Positions 1 through 8,696 of a stretch of DNA of 40,493 bases are shown here, one piece after another; within the stretch, counting starts at the first letter, position 1, and every line of letters begins with the position of its first letter. The notes beneath the pieces are model-generated. The model was not told the DNA's origin. It did not search any database and was given only the letters and a program-made list of their open reading frames with translations. This DNA comes from Candidatus Zhuqueibacterota bacterium (GTDB lineage Bacteria; Zhuqueibacterota; Zhuqueibacteria; Residuimicrobiales; Oceaniaggregativiventaceae), in contig WJME01000159.1 of NCBI GenBank assembly GCA_014728115.1, positions 1-40,493 on the forward strand, given 5' to 3'. Position numbers and translations under genes: made by a program.

Positions 1-1
1 C

Positions 2-1363
2 ATCCGCAATCTGCTGCTGGCAATTTTGATGCCTCTGTGGTTGGGGATCAATCTTTATGGCATGATCACCGTTGCATGGGTCCATCCTTCGTTTCTCCAG
101 ATCTTGCATGGCATGTTGATCTGGCTCATCCTCGCCGATCTCTTGTTTCGTCTTTTTGTGCAAAAACTGTCCCTGCCCACGCTCAAACCTTGGCTTGTGA
201 TGCCGAATCTCAAATTGACTTTGACCCACCAGTTTATTCTGACATCATTTTTCCATTGGATCAATCTCGCCTGGCTTTTATTCATCGTGCCGGCAGTGGT
301 GACGGTTTCCCTGCAAAACCCCTTCAAGGCTCCACTTTATGCTCTGTGTTTGATGATGCTGGTTTTGCTCCTGAATCTGGCCGGACTCTTGTTCAAACTT
401 TGGATGACAAGAACCCAGTGGCAGATGCTGTTAGTGTCTTTAACTGTATTGACATGTTCTGGGATCCTGGTGATTTTGGTTCCGAATAAAGCCATGACTG
501 CAATCGATAGTATTATGTTCACATATACTCTGCTCTTGACACTGGTACAAGCCGGAATCTGCGCGGCCCTATTCCATCTCATCAACGTTACCATTCGCCA
601 AAACCGGTATCGTCTCTTTGCAACCGATTCTTTAGCCAGAGGAGGGCCTTTTATCTCTCTGCAGCGTCTGCCCGTATGGACAAGGCTGCAGTTCTATCTG
701 ATTCTCAGAAATAAACGCACGGTACAAACTCTGATTGCTTCCGTTCCTCTTTTGGGTATGGCCGTGATCTATTTCGCTTTTCCGGATAATGAGAAATCAT
801 TTTTTTTAGATAATCTTTTCTATGTCATTCTCAACGGCTTTCTGGCGATGAATGTGGGGCAATTTATCATCTCGTTTGATAGCAGCTATTTCTCCTGGCT
901 GTTGACCCACAAGGTCATTTGGAAATCCTATGTGCGGGAAAAATATCTTTTTATGGTCTATCTGACGACAGTGATGTTGATTCTCCAACTTTTCTTTTAT
1001 ATGTTGGGCTTTGGAGATATGGCCAACTCTTTGCTCTCCGTGGTTTTGCTTGTGGGATTCATGTATCCTGCCCTTTTGTTTGTGGGCATACTCACAACGC
1101 GCGATATCGATTTATCCCAACCTGCATTTGGTAACTGGGAGGGAGGTTCATGGGGACAATTTATTGGAATCAGCTTTGCCTTTTATGGGTCCTTGATGCT
1201 TTACATGTTTTTGCATTCCCATGCTCCGCAAAAGGCATTCCTGATTTTTATCCTTTTGGCCGCCGTTCCGTTGCTGTTTCTCTCTCTTTTATTCAAAGGA
1301 TTTGCAAGAATTTTGTTGTGGCGGAAATATTCCATCTATCACCAATTCATGTTTGATATCTGA
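2..1363 (+). CDS. DUF5687-type ABC transporter membrane protein, 5' end cut off
   Basis: Polytopic inner-membrane protein, almost entirely hydrophobic helices with short basic loops, ending in a typical aromatic/basic tail. The reading frame is open to the window edge. Comparison with the related protein at 2594-4027 suggests only about 20 N-terminal residues are missing, so the in-frame TTG at 26 and ATG at 29 are not the real start. The segment around 'FDSSYFSWLLTHKV' followed by 'Y.REKY' is a hallmark of the DUF5687 family of Bacteroidota, thought to be the membrane half of ABC exporters. An ATPase gene starts 24 nt downstream, which supports that role. Substrate is unknown. Family call is by eye; the ABC role is inferred from context. 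Confidence 0.8.
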   Translation: MRNLLLAILMPLWLGINLYGMITVAWVHPSFLQILHGMLIWLILADLLFRLFVQKLSLPTLKPWLVMPNLKLTLTHQFILTSFFHWINLAWLLFIVPAVVTVSLQNPFKAPLYALCLMMLVLLLNLAGLLFKLWMTRTQWQMLLVSLTVLTCSGILVILVPNKAMTAIDSIMFTYTLLLTLVQAGICAALFHLINVTIRQNRYRLFATDSLARGGPFISLQRLPVWTRLQFYLILRNKRTVQTLIASVPLLGMAVIYFAFPDNEKSFFLDNLFYVILNGFLAMNVGQFIISFDSSYFSWLLTHKVIWKSYVREKYLFMVYLTTVMLILQLFFYMLGFGDMANSLLSVVLLVGFMYPALLFVGILTTRDIDLSQPAFGNWEGGSWGQFIGISFAFYGSLMLYMFLHSHAPQKAFLIFILLAAVPLLFLSLLFKGFARILLWRKYSIYHQFMFDI

Positions 1364-1387
1364 GACTCTAAGAAAGGAGCCCTGCTC

Positions 1388-2089
1388 ATGATACGGACCG
1401 ATGCCCTGATTAAGACTTATAAAAAATCGTTTACCCTGGATATCCCGGATCTCACCGTTCCCCAAAATACGATATTCGGACTCGTGGGCAATAATGGCGC
1501 CGGCAAGACCACTTTTTTGCGACTGGCGCTCGATCTCATCGAAGCCACGTCCGGGACCGTTTATTCCAAAGATCAGCCTGTCGCACGCAAGGAAGAGTGG
1601 AAAGCCTATACCGGCTCGTATCTCGATCCTTCGTTTCTGATCGATTTCCTGACTCCGGAAGAACATTTCGAGTTTGTGGCTGAAGCGTATGGACTGAACG
1701 GACAATTGCCTCAGCGCCTGGAGCGCTTTGATACCTTTTTCAACGGCCAGATCCTCGGTTTGGGCAAAAAATATATCCGTGAATTGTCCGCCGGCAATAA
1801 ACAAAAAGTCGGCATTGCCGCGGCTATGCTCATCGATCCCGAGGTCCTGATTCTCGATGAACCGTTCAGCAATCTGGATCCTACATCTCAGATCCGGCTG
1901 AAAAAACTGCTCACAGAGATGAACCAGCGCCTCGGCACCACCATGATCATCTCCAGCCACGACCTCAGCCACATCTCTGAGGTGTGTACCCGCATCGCCA
2001 TCCTGGCAAATGGCAAGATCGTGCGCGACATGCCCAAAAACGATACTACCCTGGCCGAGTTGCGGGATTATTTTGAACCCAAAGACTAG
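1388..2089 (+). CDS. ABC transporter ATP-binding protein
   Basis: Cytoplasmic ATPase of 233 residues that should power the adjacent DUF5687-type membrane protein. Walker A is GNNGAGKTT at about residues 34-42, the signature motif is LSAGNKQ at 133-139 (a variant of LSGGQ), Walker B VLILDEP is at 153-159, and the switch histidine is in SSHD near 191. One complete nucleotide-binding domain is present with no fused membrane segment. An AAAGGAG ribosome binding site precedes the ATG. The gene follows the first membrane protein by 24 nt and is probably co-transcribed with it. The DNA is richer in GC than the membrane-protein genes, as expected for a soluble protein. Confidence 0.95.
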   Translation: MIRTDALIKTYKKSFTLDIPDLTVPQNTIFGLVGNNGAGKTTFLRLALDLIEATSGTVYSKDQPVARKEEWKAYTGSYLDPSFLIDFLTPEEHFEFVAEAYGLNGQLPQRLERFDTFFNGQILGLGKKYIRELSAGNKQKVGIAAAMLIDPEVLILDEPFSNLDPTSQIRLKKLLTEMNQRLGTTMIISSHDLSHISEVCTRIAILANGKIVRDMPKNDTTLAELRDYFEPKD

Positions 2090-2118
2090 AGCTCATTCAA
2101 CTTTTCTGAGAGGCTGTC

Positions 2119-2523
2119 ATGATCAGGAAAAAGCGAATATTAGGCGTAGAGCTATTGTCCTCTACCATTATATTTTTATATATCCTTGTTTTTGCTGACC
2201 GCTTTTTTGCCAAAGAAGGTTTTGTCTTTATTGTCAACCTCGCAATCGCCTTGCAATATTTTTCTAATAGACGGGGAAAGACAATACCTTTGAGATGGAA
2301 TGACATCCTCAGTATTGTTTGTGGTCTTTTGTATCTGTTTGTACTCATAAGAGCAAGCCAGATTATTGATGTGGATATGATTTTTCACGTCCTATTCGAC
2401 CGACTTTTTGCATCAGGTGTGTGGCTATTTTTTGTTTTTTTGTCTTTAATTCGCTATCTCGACGGTTCAATCTACCCTAAAGGTCAGGCTCTCGATAGAG
2501 ATCCAAAAAACCAACCTAAATAA
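2119..2523 (+). CDS. Small hypothetical membrane protein
   Basis: Protein of 134 residues with about four predicted membrane helices (roughly residues 10-25, 35-48, 62-78 and 90-108) and a short hydrophilic C-terminus. No family recognised. A GAGAGG ribosome binding site lies 5 nt before the ATG, and the gene sits 29 nt after the ATPase, so it is probably translated. Its DNA looks clearly AT-richer than both neighbours, which may mean a later insertion into the ABC cluster or simply the codon demand of a small hydrophobic protein. Whether it belongs to the transporter is unknown. Confidence 0.65.
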   Translation: MIRKKRILGVELLSSTIIFLYILVFADRFFAKEGFVFIVNLAIALQYFSNRRGKTIPLRWNDILSIVCGLLYLFVLIRASQIIDVDMIFHVLFDRLFASGVWLFFVFLSLIRYLDGSIYPKGQALDRDPKNQPK

Positions 2524-2593
2524 AGTTTGGAATTTGATTTGCTTTAGTATTAGGGTGACCTGATCCAGTACATGATTTGTTGAGGAAATGTTT

Positions 2594-4027
2594 ATGAGTC
2601 AAATGATAATCTTATCCCTGTCCCTTCAGCTCAAGGCCCTGCGCCGGAATCGGTTTTTTGTGATGCGGGTGTTTGGCTATACATTTTCTTTGTTATACTT
2701 TGGGGCTATCGCCGTTACGACCTATCAATTTGTTCCCATGGAGCATATGCTTCCTGCCATTGAAATCGGCTTGCTCTATCTTCTCGCTTTTGATCTGTTG
2801 CTCCGCTTGCTGTTCCAGCCGCTGCCGTTGGAGGACATGACTCTGTTTCTCATCCTGTATCGCGGCCGGCGCATGATTTATACGCGCTTCTTTATTGCCA
2901 CGGTCTTTCATTCTCTTAATTTCCTCTGCTTTATTGTGTTTCTGATTATAGGACTCTATTTCGTTCAAAACCACCCTCTAACTGTTGTCCTGTTGAATCT
3001 GGTCACGATTGGATTGTTTTTTGCGATCGAAATATCCCTGGCCTTGATCGTCAAATACCTGTTCAGGGTATTTGCCTGGCTAAAATACGCATTATTGCTT
3101 TTATTTTTGCTGTTGATTGTGACAGGCCTCTCCGGCATTGCCGTTCCCAGGCTTTCCTTGACTACAGCAGCCACACTCTCTGCATCATCATTTTTATGGC
3201 CGGGATTTTTGCTTTTTATCAAAGTGGGTGTGCTCGTCCTGTTCAGAACCCTCTTGACAGCATATCCCTATGTTCTCTCACCTGCCAATGATTCCGGTCT
3301 GGTCCGGTTGCGGCTGAAACGTCATCATTCTTTGGGCCGGTTTTCATATATGCACATTCAGCTATTGCAAGTGTTTCGCAATAAACGCCTGAAAACCATG
3401 TTTTGGATAGGTGTGTTTTTTCTTTTCTATTCGATTTTCTTTATCCTCGGTCAGGGTGCTGACTTTGGTTTTGCTAAACTCATGTTCTACCTGATCCTCA
3501 ATTGTTTCCTGGCCAGCACAGTGTGGCCGTTCTTGTTTTCTATGGATAGTCCCCATTTCTCAATCATGATGACAACGAGGTTTGGGATGTATGCCTATTA
3601 TAGACATAAAATAATTTTCCTGGTCATCCACCTCCTGATTCCACTCTTGGTCCAGGTGCCCTTTTTTATATTCGGTCTCTTGGATGCCTGGTTATCGCTT
3701 TCTTTTCTTCTGTTATTTCTCGGTACTGGTTTTCCTATGGTTCTGGTGGCTGCCATCCTCTATGCGAAAAAGATGGATCCCACCAAATCGGCCTCGATGA
3801 ATAGCGAAGGCATGTCTTTGTCGCTTATGCTCTCGAATACCCTGACGCTGGTTTTTCCTCTGGCGTTCTATGGGCTCCTGAGTCTCTTTTTTACCGGCAG
3901 ACAACCCGCGATCATCATTGGAGCTGTGGGAAGCATTCTCTTTGTTCTGTTTTTGATCAAATTCAAATCCGTATTTTCGTTGTTTGTCCAACGAAAATAC
4001 AAGCTGGCAGAGCAGTTTTTGGTTTGA
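2594..4027 (+). CDS. DUF5687-type ABC transporter membrane protein (second copy)
   Basis: Full-length paralogue (477 residues) of the truncated protein at the window start: same distribution of helices, the basic 'LRRNR' patch before the first helix, an internal 'FRNKRLKTMFWIG' segment matching 'LRNKRTVQTLIAS' of the first copy, a 'SMDSPHFSIMMTTRFGMYAYYRHK' type region matching the DUF5687 hallmark, and the same 'RKYKLAEQF' type end. An ATG at 2588 is also in frame, but the GAGGA ribosome binding site at 2582-2586 leaves only 1 nt to it and 7 nt to the ATG at 2594, so 2594 is preferred. It has no ATPase directly behind it and may share one of the two ATPases of the cluster. Confidence 0.82.
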   Translation: MSQMIILSLSLQLKALRRNRFFVMRVFGYTFSLLYFGAIAVTTYQFVPMEHMLPAIEIGLLYLLAFDLLLRLLFQPLPLEDMTLFLILYRGRRMIYTRFFIATVFHSLNFLCFIVFLIIGLYFVQNHPLTVVLLNLVTIGLFFAIEISLALIVKYLFRVFAWLKYALLLLFLLLIVTGLSGIAVPRLSLTTAATLSASSFLWPGFLLFIKVGVLVLFRTLLTAYPYVLSPANDSGLVRLRLKRHHSLGRFSYMHIQLLQVFRNKRLKTMFWIGVFFLFYSIFFILGQGADFGFAKLMFYLILNCFLASTVWPFLFSMDSPHFSIMMTTRFGMYAYYRHKIIFLVIHLLIPLLVQVPFFIFGLLDAWLSLSFLLLFLGTGFPMVLVAAILYAKKMDPTKSASMNSEGMSLSLMLSNTLTLVFPLAFYGLLSLFFTGRQPAIIIGAVGSILFVLFLIKFKSVFSLFVQRKYKLAEQFLV

Positions 4028-4085
4028 GAATGGGCGATTCGATATATTTATTATTACCTTGTCAAGCCATATTATTAACCGTCAC

Positions 4086-4102
4086 TTGTATACAGTGTAC
4101 AA
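4086..4102. promoter_or_regulatory. Candidate operator: 17-bp near-palindrome
   Basis: TTGTATACAGTGTACAA is an inverted repeat of two 8-nt half sites around a central A, with one mismatch. It lies in the 123-nt gap between the second DUF5687 gene and the next permease gene. Palindromes of this size are typical binding sites of dimeric repressors such as GntR or TetR types, which often control ABC exporters. No regulator gene is present in this window. Operator function is inference. Confidence 0.3.
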
Positions 4103-4150
4103 ATATCAACAAAATAAATGGGAGATCATCAACCAATCATTTTCTTGAAA

Positions 4151-5653
4151 ATGCAGAATACTCTATATATCCTCTCTTTATGGTTCAAAATCACCCGTAC
4201 CCGTTTTCCCCAAGTCCCGCACCTTGTCATCGGGATTTTTATCCTGATGGGACTTTTTCTTCTGATCATGAGCGTCAGATGGGGGATCGATTGGGCGGCA
4301 GTGCAAGCAAACCTGAACAACCATGCCGCGGAACAGATCTTGTTTCTGATCGTGATTCTCTTGTTTTTCTCCACACTGGGATATGATCTGGTGATCGGCA
4401 AAACCCATATTCATTCCGAATGTCTGCTAAAGCTGGCGTATTTGCCGGTCTCGCGCAAGCGATTCAATGCCTGGGTGATTCTGATCTCTTTTGTAGATCT
4501 GTGGAGCCTGATGCTGCTCGTTATCTTTGGTGGTCTCTATGTATTCTCCACATCCAATGTCTTGTTTGCTTTTTTGATGGCCTTGAGCATGGTTCTGTTT
4601 TTTCGGTCTTGCGCTCTCTTTTGGGAAACCCTCTTGACAGGGATCTATAATCGCATATCCGGATTCTACCTCTACACGAGCATCATTATCTTATTGATAC
4701 TGGTGAAAAGCGGACTTTTACGATCATTGTATCAGCCCGTTTTGCAAGATACAAGTCAGTTCCTTCTTGTTCACGCTCATAAAGTTGTGATGACCTTTGT
4801 TGACAACCTGTCAACAGGGGCATTTGCCGGTCATTTTATCATCCTCCTGGTCTCCAGCGCTCTTTTTATTTTTGGTGTCGCAGGTTTAAGGGACACCCTT
4901 TCTCGCCCGAGATCCAGCCGGTTTTTCAGCCTTTTGTGGCCGCATCGCTATCATCAATCTTTGCATGCCTCTTTTATTTTGCACCTGACCAAGGAATTAC
5001 AATTCATGATACGGTGCAAACGCTTTACCTGGATGGTGCCTGTTTTGCTCATCATGTTTATGTTGCCTCTCGATTATTACCGACAAAGGTATTTTCTTGC
5101 CCATGCTCAGCTATTTCTCCTGTTTACGATGCCCTTTTCCGTGGATATGGGTTTTTTATTCTATGCCGAAGGTCGAGCGTTCGCAAATTATCGATTTTTA
5201 CCGGTCTCGATGAAAACGGTAGTGTGGGCCAAACAAGGGGCGTATATGATTTTTTTCTATACTCTATTGATCATCATGATGATTCTTTTTCAATGGTTAG
5301 TCGTTCAGATCCCCTTGATCGAAATAATAATGATCATGCTCCTGATGACCGCCTTTTTTCTGTCCAGTCTCGCCTGGCAAAACCGTTTTTTGAGTCATGA
5401 TTTTAAACATATTGATTTTTCGGCTCTTTTTGAAAAAACCTATTCCGGGTCAGGGATAATCCTTGGAATTTTTGTGCTCATGACTGTTTATTTTGTTCTG
5501 GGTGTTGCTTTCGAATTTTCCCAACGATATGCGTTTGCTGCCGGATGGGGTTGGCTGGTTGTTGCTGCTGTTGCTTACTTTATCAGTTTGCGCTCTTGTA
5601 CACGAGAGTTATATTCAAAATTCTCCAATAGTTTGAGTGTCGAGCGGGGATAA
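4151..5653 (+). CDS. ABC transporter permease-like membrane protein
   Basis: Polytopic membrane protein of 500 residues with at least ten hydrophobic helices in two blocks separated by a more polar middle (around residues 245-285, 'RPRSSRFFSLLWPHR'). I do not recognise a named family. The N-terminus resembles the DUF5687 proteins in pattern (short amphipathic start, then 'KITRTRFPQ' like 'KALRRNRFF'), so it may be a distant relative. Start choice: an in-frame ATG at 4118 gives 511 residues, but the pattern of the neighbouring paralogue begins at 4151. Neither has a clear ribosome binding site. The stop codon lies 1 nt before the start of the downstream ATPase, so the two are translationally coupled and very likely one transporter. 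Confidence 0.8.
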   Translation: MQNTLYILSLWFKITRTRFPQVPHLVIGIFILMGLFLLIMSVRWGIDWAAVQANLNNHAAEQILFLIVILLFFSTLGYDLVIGKTHIHSECLLKLAYLPVSRKRFNAWVILISFVDLWSLMLLVIFGGLYVFSTSNVLFAFLMALSMVLFFRSCALFWETLLTGIYNRISGFYLYTSIIILLILVKSGLLRSLYQPVLQDTSQFLLVHAHKVVMTFVDNLSTGAFAGHFIILLVSSALFIFGVAGLRDTLSRPRSSRFFSLLWPHRYHQSLHASFILHLTKELQFMIRCKRFTWMVPVLLIMFMLPLDYYRQRYFLAHAQLFLLFTMPFSVDMGFLFYAEGRAFANYRFLPVSMKTVVWAKQGAYMIFFYTLLIIMMILFQWLVVQIPLIEIIMIMLLMTAFFLSSLAWQNRFLSHDFKHIDFSALFEKTYSGSGIILGIFVLMTVYFVLGVAFEFSQRYAFAAGWGWLVVAAVAYFISLRSCTRELYSKFSNSLSVERG

Positions 5654-5654
5654 C

Positions 5655-6440
5655 ATGCAAAACATTCTCGAGGTGTCCAACCTCTCAAAAATATACATCA
5701 AACAGCCTGTTGTCGATTCGGTTTCTTTTTGTGTAACACCGGGAACAGTGCTGGCCGTTATCGGTCCCAACGGTGCCGGCAAGACCACTTTGTTGAATAT
5801 GATCTGTGGCGCTCTGAAAACGACCAGCGGAACTGTGCGTGTTTTTGGTCTGGATGCAACAGAGAATGAAATTGCCATAAAAAAACGAATGGGTATCATC
5901 CCTGAGCGGCAGCTATTGTTCGATCAACTGACATGCGAAGAACAGATCGTCTTTACGGCCTCGCTCTATGGCTTGTCACTCCAAACAGCGGAAATGCGGA
6001 TGCAAGAGATGCTGGATTTGTTCCAACTCGCAGACCATCGGCATAAACGAATAGGTGATCTTTCCCAGGGTATGGCCAGAAAAGTATCGTTCATCTGCGC
6101 CACGATCCACGATCCAGAACTCTTGATTTTCGATGAACCGTGGCAGGGACTCGATCCGGTGGCATTTCAACTCGTGCAGGATCATCTCAAACAATTCATC
6201 TCGCGCGGCCGGACAATGGTGATTACGTCTCATAATCTGTCGGTCGTACAGAATATCGCCAACCGGGTGATTTTGATCGATGCAGGCAGAATCATTCTGG
6301 ATTCTCTGATGCACGATCTAACCCACCATGCCAAATCGATAACTGATTCTGATTACCCCAAGGACTTGCAACGATTGTATCTTGAGCTCATCGATACCCG
6401 CAAGCATCGTGGCGTGGCTTCCTGGCTCAAACAAGAATGA
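5655..6440 (+). CDS. ABC transporter ATP-binding protein (second)
   Basis: Single nucleotide-binding domain, 261 residues. Walker A GPNGAGKTT at 37-45, signature LSQGM at 136-140, Walker B LLIFDEP at 156-162, switch histidine in TSHN near 193. The ATG at 5655 is chosen over the in-frame GTG at 5637 because GGGGA at 5646-5650 is correctly placed for it and because the GTG would sit inside the upstream gene. The 1-nt gap to the permease gene means translational coupling. It probably powers that permease and possibly the orphan DUF5687 protein at 2594-4027. Direction of transport is unknown; the domain type is that of exporters with no binding protein, and none is encoded here. Confidence 0.95.
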   Translation: MQNILEVSNLSKIYIKQPVVDSVSFCVTPGTVLAVIGPNGAGKTTLLNMICGALKTTSGTVRVFGLDATENEIAIKKRMGIIPERQLLFDQLTCEEQIVFTASLYGLSLQTAEMRMQEMLDLFQLADHRHKRIGDLSQGMARKVSFICATIHDPELLIFDEPWQGLDPVAFQLVQDHLKQFISRGRTMVITSHNLSVVQNIANRVILIDAGRIILDSLMHDLTHHAKSITDSDYPKDLQRLYLELIDTRKHRGVASWLKQE

Positions 6441-6515
6441 AACCTGCCGACCGTTATGCCGTAACAGGAGGGGGGATTTGGTCATGTCACTTTTTTGAAT
6501 TCCACAGGGAGGCCC

Positions 6516-7121
6516 ATGTCTCTTTTCCGATATGCTGCCGCGGTTTGTTTATTGCTCTTCCTTTTTTCTATTGTTCGCGCCGATTATGACACCCTTATTC
6601 AACACTATCGCGCAGGCAAAATCGATTCTGCAATAGCCGAGGCGAATGCCCTTTTCCTCGAATCGCCTGAATCCAGTCACTATATGTACTGGCTTGCAGA
6701 TCTGTATTCTCTGCAGAATCAGCCCGATTCTTCGGCACTATGGTTGGAGCGAGCTGCAGAGCATGGCTTTACCGAATATATCGCGATCCTGCATGATCGC
6801 GATTTTGAAAATGCCCTGCGATCCCCTCGTTTTCGTCGAGCCGTGCATAAAGTCAAGAAAAAGTTGCTCAAGGACAATCGACAAAAGGCATCGAGTCTGC
6901 AGGAAAACCGGATGACCTCGTATATCGACCAGGGCATACAACTGCGATATTTGGTTATCCATGGCACAAAAGACCGAGCAGTGCCCATCAGGGAAACCGA
7001 TGCGTTTATCGACACATTGCAACAACACGGGTACCGAATCGAGTATCATAGGGTCAAAGGAGGGGGCCATGGTAACTTTTCCACGCAGGAACGGGTTCTT
7101 GAATGGTTAAAACAAAAATAG
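6516..7121 (+). CDS. Secreted TPR protein fused to the C-terminal end of an alpha/beta hydrolase
   Basis: Protein of 201 residues. A signal peptide covers about residues 1-22. A tetratricopeptide-like region follows (about 25-100, ending in an 'AAEHGFTEY...RDFENALRSPRF' type cap common in TPR proteins). The last 55 residues match the end of a prolyl-oligopeptidase or esterase-type alpha/beta hydrolase: 'VIHGTKDRAVP' carries the usual catalytic Asp and 'GGGHGNF' the usual catalytic His. The nucleophile-bearing GxSxG part and the rest of the hydrolase fold are absent, so it cannot be an active hydrolase alone. The ATG at 6516 is chosen over an upstream TTG because AGGGAGG stands just before it. 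Likely a deletion fusion of two neighbouring genes. Confidence 0.7.
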   Translation: MSLFRYAAAVCLLLFLFSIVRADYDTLIQHYRAGKIDSAIAEANALFLESPESSHYMYWLADLYSLQNQPDSSALWLERAAEHGFTEYIAILHDRDFENALRSPRFRRAVHKVKKKLLKDNRQKASSLQENRMTSYIDQGIQLRYLVIHGTKDRAVPIRETDAFIDTLQQHGYRIEYHRVKGGGHGNFSTQERVLEWLKQK

Positions 7122-7314
7122 ACCTCGTTTTTTGGCCTTCCCATTTCTGGGCATAATAACCATGTTGTTATCTCCGCTGGATGACCTGCATGTTCTCAAC
7201 ATCCCTCTTTACCCTCTTCACTGGCCTGGCGATGGGGATTGTTTTTAGGAATAATTGAATTTTCAAGTGGTTATATATAGAAAATTAGATAATGTCTGAT
7301 CTCCCGGAGGAATT

Positions 7315-8685
7315 ATGAAAATAACCAAGCGACTGGCGGTTTTGGGTCTTGCGCTTTTGTTGATATCTTGTTCGGGCCAGGAAAAAACCGTTTATCAGGT
7401 ACCGGTGGAATATCACAAACTGGAGAATGGTCTGCGGGTCGTTCTTTCACCGGATCATACCGCTCCCATCGTGACCGTTGCGGTTTATTATAACATTGGC
7501 TTTCGTATCGAACCGCGCGATCGCACCGGATTTGCTCATCTTTTTGAGCATATGATGTTCCAGGGATCTGAAAATCTGGGCAAGATGGAATTCATTCGGC
7601 TGGTGCAAAGCAATGGTGGCATCCTGAATGGTTCAACCCGTTTCGATTATACCAATTATTTCGAGATCGTGCCTTCGCACAAGCTCGAAACCATGCTATG
7701 GGCCGAAGCAGACCGTATGCGCAGTCTGGCCATCACCCAGGAAAATTTGACCAATCAACAGGGTGTGGTGACCAATGAAGTCAAAGTCAACGTCCACAAC
7801 CAGCCATACGGAGGATTTCCGTGGCTGGATATGCCGCAGATCGCCAATGAGAACTGGTACAATGCTCACAATTTCTACGGTGAACTGGCGGATATTCAGG
7901 CAGCCACCCTCGAGGATGTTCAATCCTTTTTCGACCAATACTATGCACCCAACAATGCCGCTGTGGTCGTTGTGGGAGATTTTGAACCTGCCGATGCTTT
8001 GAACCTCGTCGAGCAATATTTCGGCGATATCGAGGCCTCTGATCCCATCTCTTTTCCGGATGTTTCAGAGCCCCGTCAGGAGCAGGAAAAAAGAGAGTCA
8101 AAGGTCGATACACTGGCCAGTCGTCCGGCTCTGGCCGTGGCTTATCATATGCCCAAACGCCTGACCCCGGAGTACTATGCCATGGGATTGCTGGACCAGA
8201 TCCTTTTACAGGGAGAAGACAGTCAATTCTATCAAACACTGGTTCAGGATAATGGTTACACCGGGGATATCAGCGGCGGCATCAATGCCTATCTGGGCAA
8301 TATGTATAATTATAATGGTCCGATTTTATGGATGATGTCTCTTATCCATGATGCCGAAACCCCTGTGGATTCCATCATTGCAAAAATCGATGCCCGGATC
8401 AAAGCCATTCAGAATGGTGAAATCGATCAGGCCATGCTGGATCAGGCCCTGGTGAAAATCAGATCCAGCTTTTATGATATTCTCGGCACTTATTACGGTT
8501 TTGGTCGTGCTGATTTGCTTGCGAGTTTTGCTCTGTTTGATGATCATCCGGATTATATCAACGAGATCGAGAGTGAATTCGAGCAAGTGACCCCTGAACT
8601 GGTTCAGAAAACCGCTCAAGAGTATTTACGCACGGGCAACCGTACCATTTTAACGATTGTTGCAAAAGACAACCCTTCTTTATAG
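7315..8685 (+). CDS. M16 family zinc metallopeptidase, catalytic subunit (lipoprotein)
   Basis: Lipoprotein of 456 residues with lipobox LISC (Cys19), so probably anchored in the outer or inner membrane facing the periplasm. The inverted zinc motif HLFEH at residues 75-79 and the third ligand Glu155 in 'VTNEVKV' mark an active M16 peptidase. The two-domain M16B architecture (catalytic domain about 30-250, second domain about 260-456) and the length match the family. CGGAGG precedes the ATG by 4 nt. The next gene, 11 nt downstream, encodes the non-catalytic partner, so the active enzyme is probably a heterodimer that degrades or processes peptides in the envelope. Confidence 0.93.
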   Translation: MKITKRLAVLGLALLLISCSGQEKTVYQVPVEYHKLENGLRVVLSPDHTAPIVTVAVYYNIGFRIEPRDRTGFAHLFEHMMFQGSENLGKMEFIRLVQSNGGILNGSTRFDYTNYFEIVPSHKLETMLWAEADRMRSLAITQENLTNQQGVVTNEVKVNVHNQPYGGFPWLDMPQIANENWYNAHNFYGELADIQAATLEDVQSFFDQYYAPNNAAVVVVGDFEPADALNLVEQYFGDIEASDPISFPDVSEPRQEQEKRESKVDTLASRPALAVAYHMPKRLTPEYYAMGLLDQILLQGEDSQFYQTLVQDNGYTGDISGGINAYLGNMYNYNGPILWMMSLIHDAETPVDSIIAKIDARIKAIQNGEIDQAMLDQALVKIRSSFYDILGTYYGFGRADLLASFALFDDHPDYINEIESEFEQVTPELVQKTAQEYLRTGNRTILTIVAKDNPSL

Positions 8686-8696
8686 AGGAGAGACAC

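Noticed and set aside
1289..1972. 227-residue open frame on the minus strand
   Set aside because: It lies antisense to the first ABC ATPase and the end of the DUF5687 gene, which have clear motifs; no domain in the antisense translation.
7122..7314. Promoter for the M16 operon around TTGAAT (7255) and TATATA (7272-7277)
   Set aside because: The spacing between the hexamers is too short for a standard sigma70 promoter, and no alternative pair fits well.
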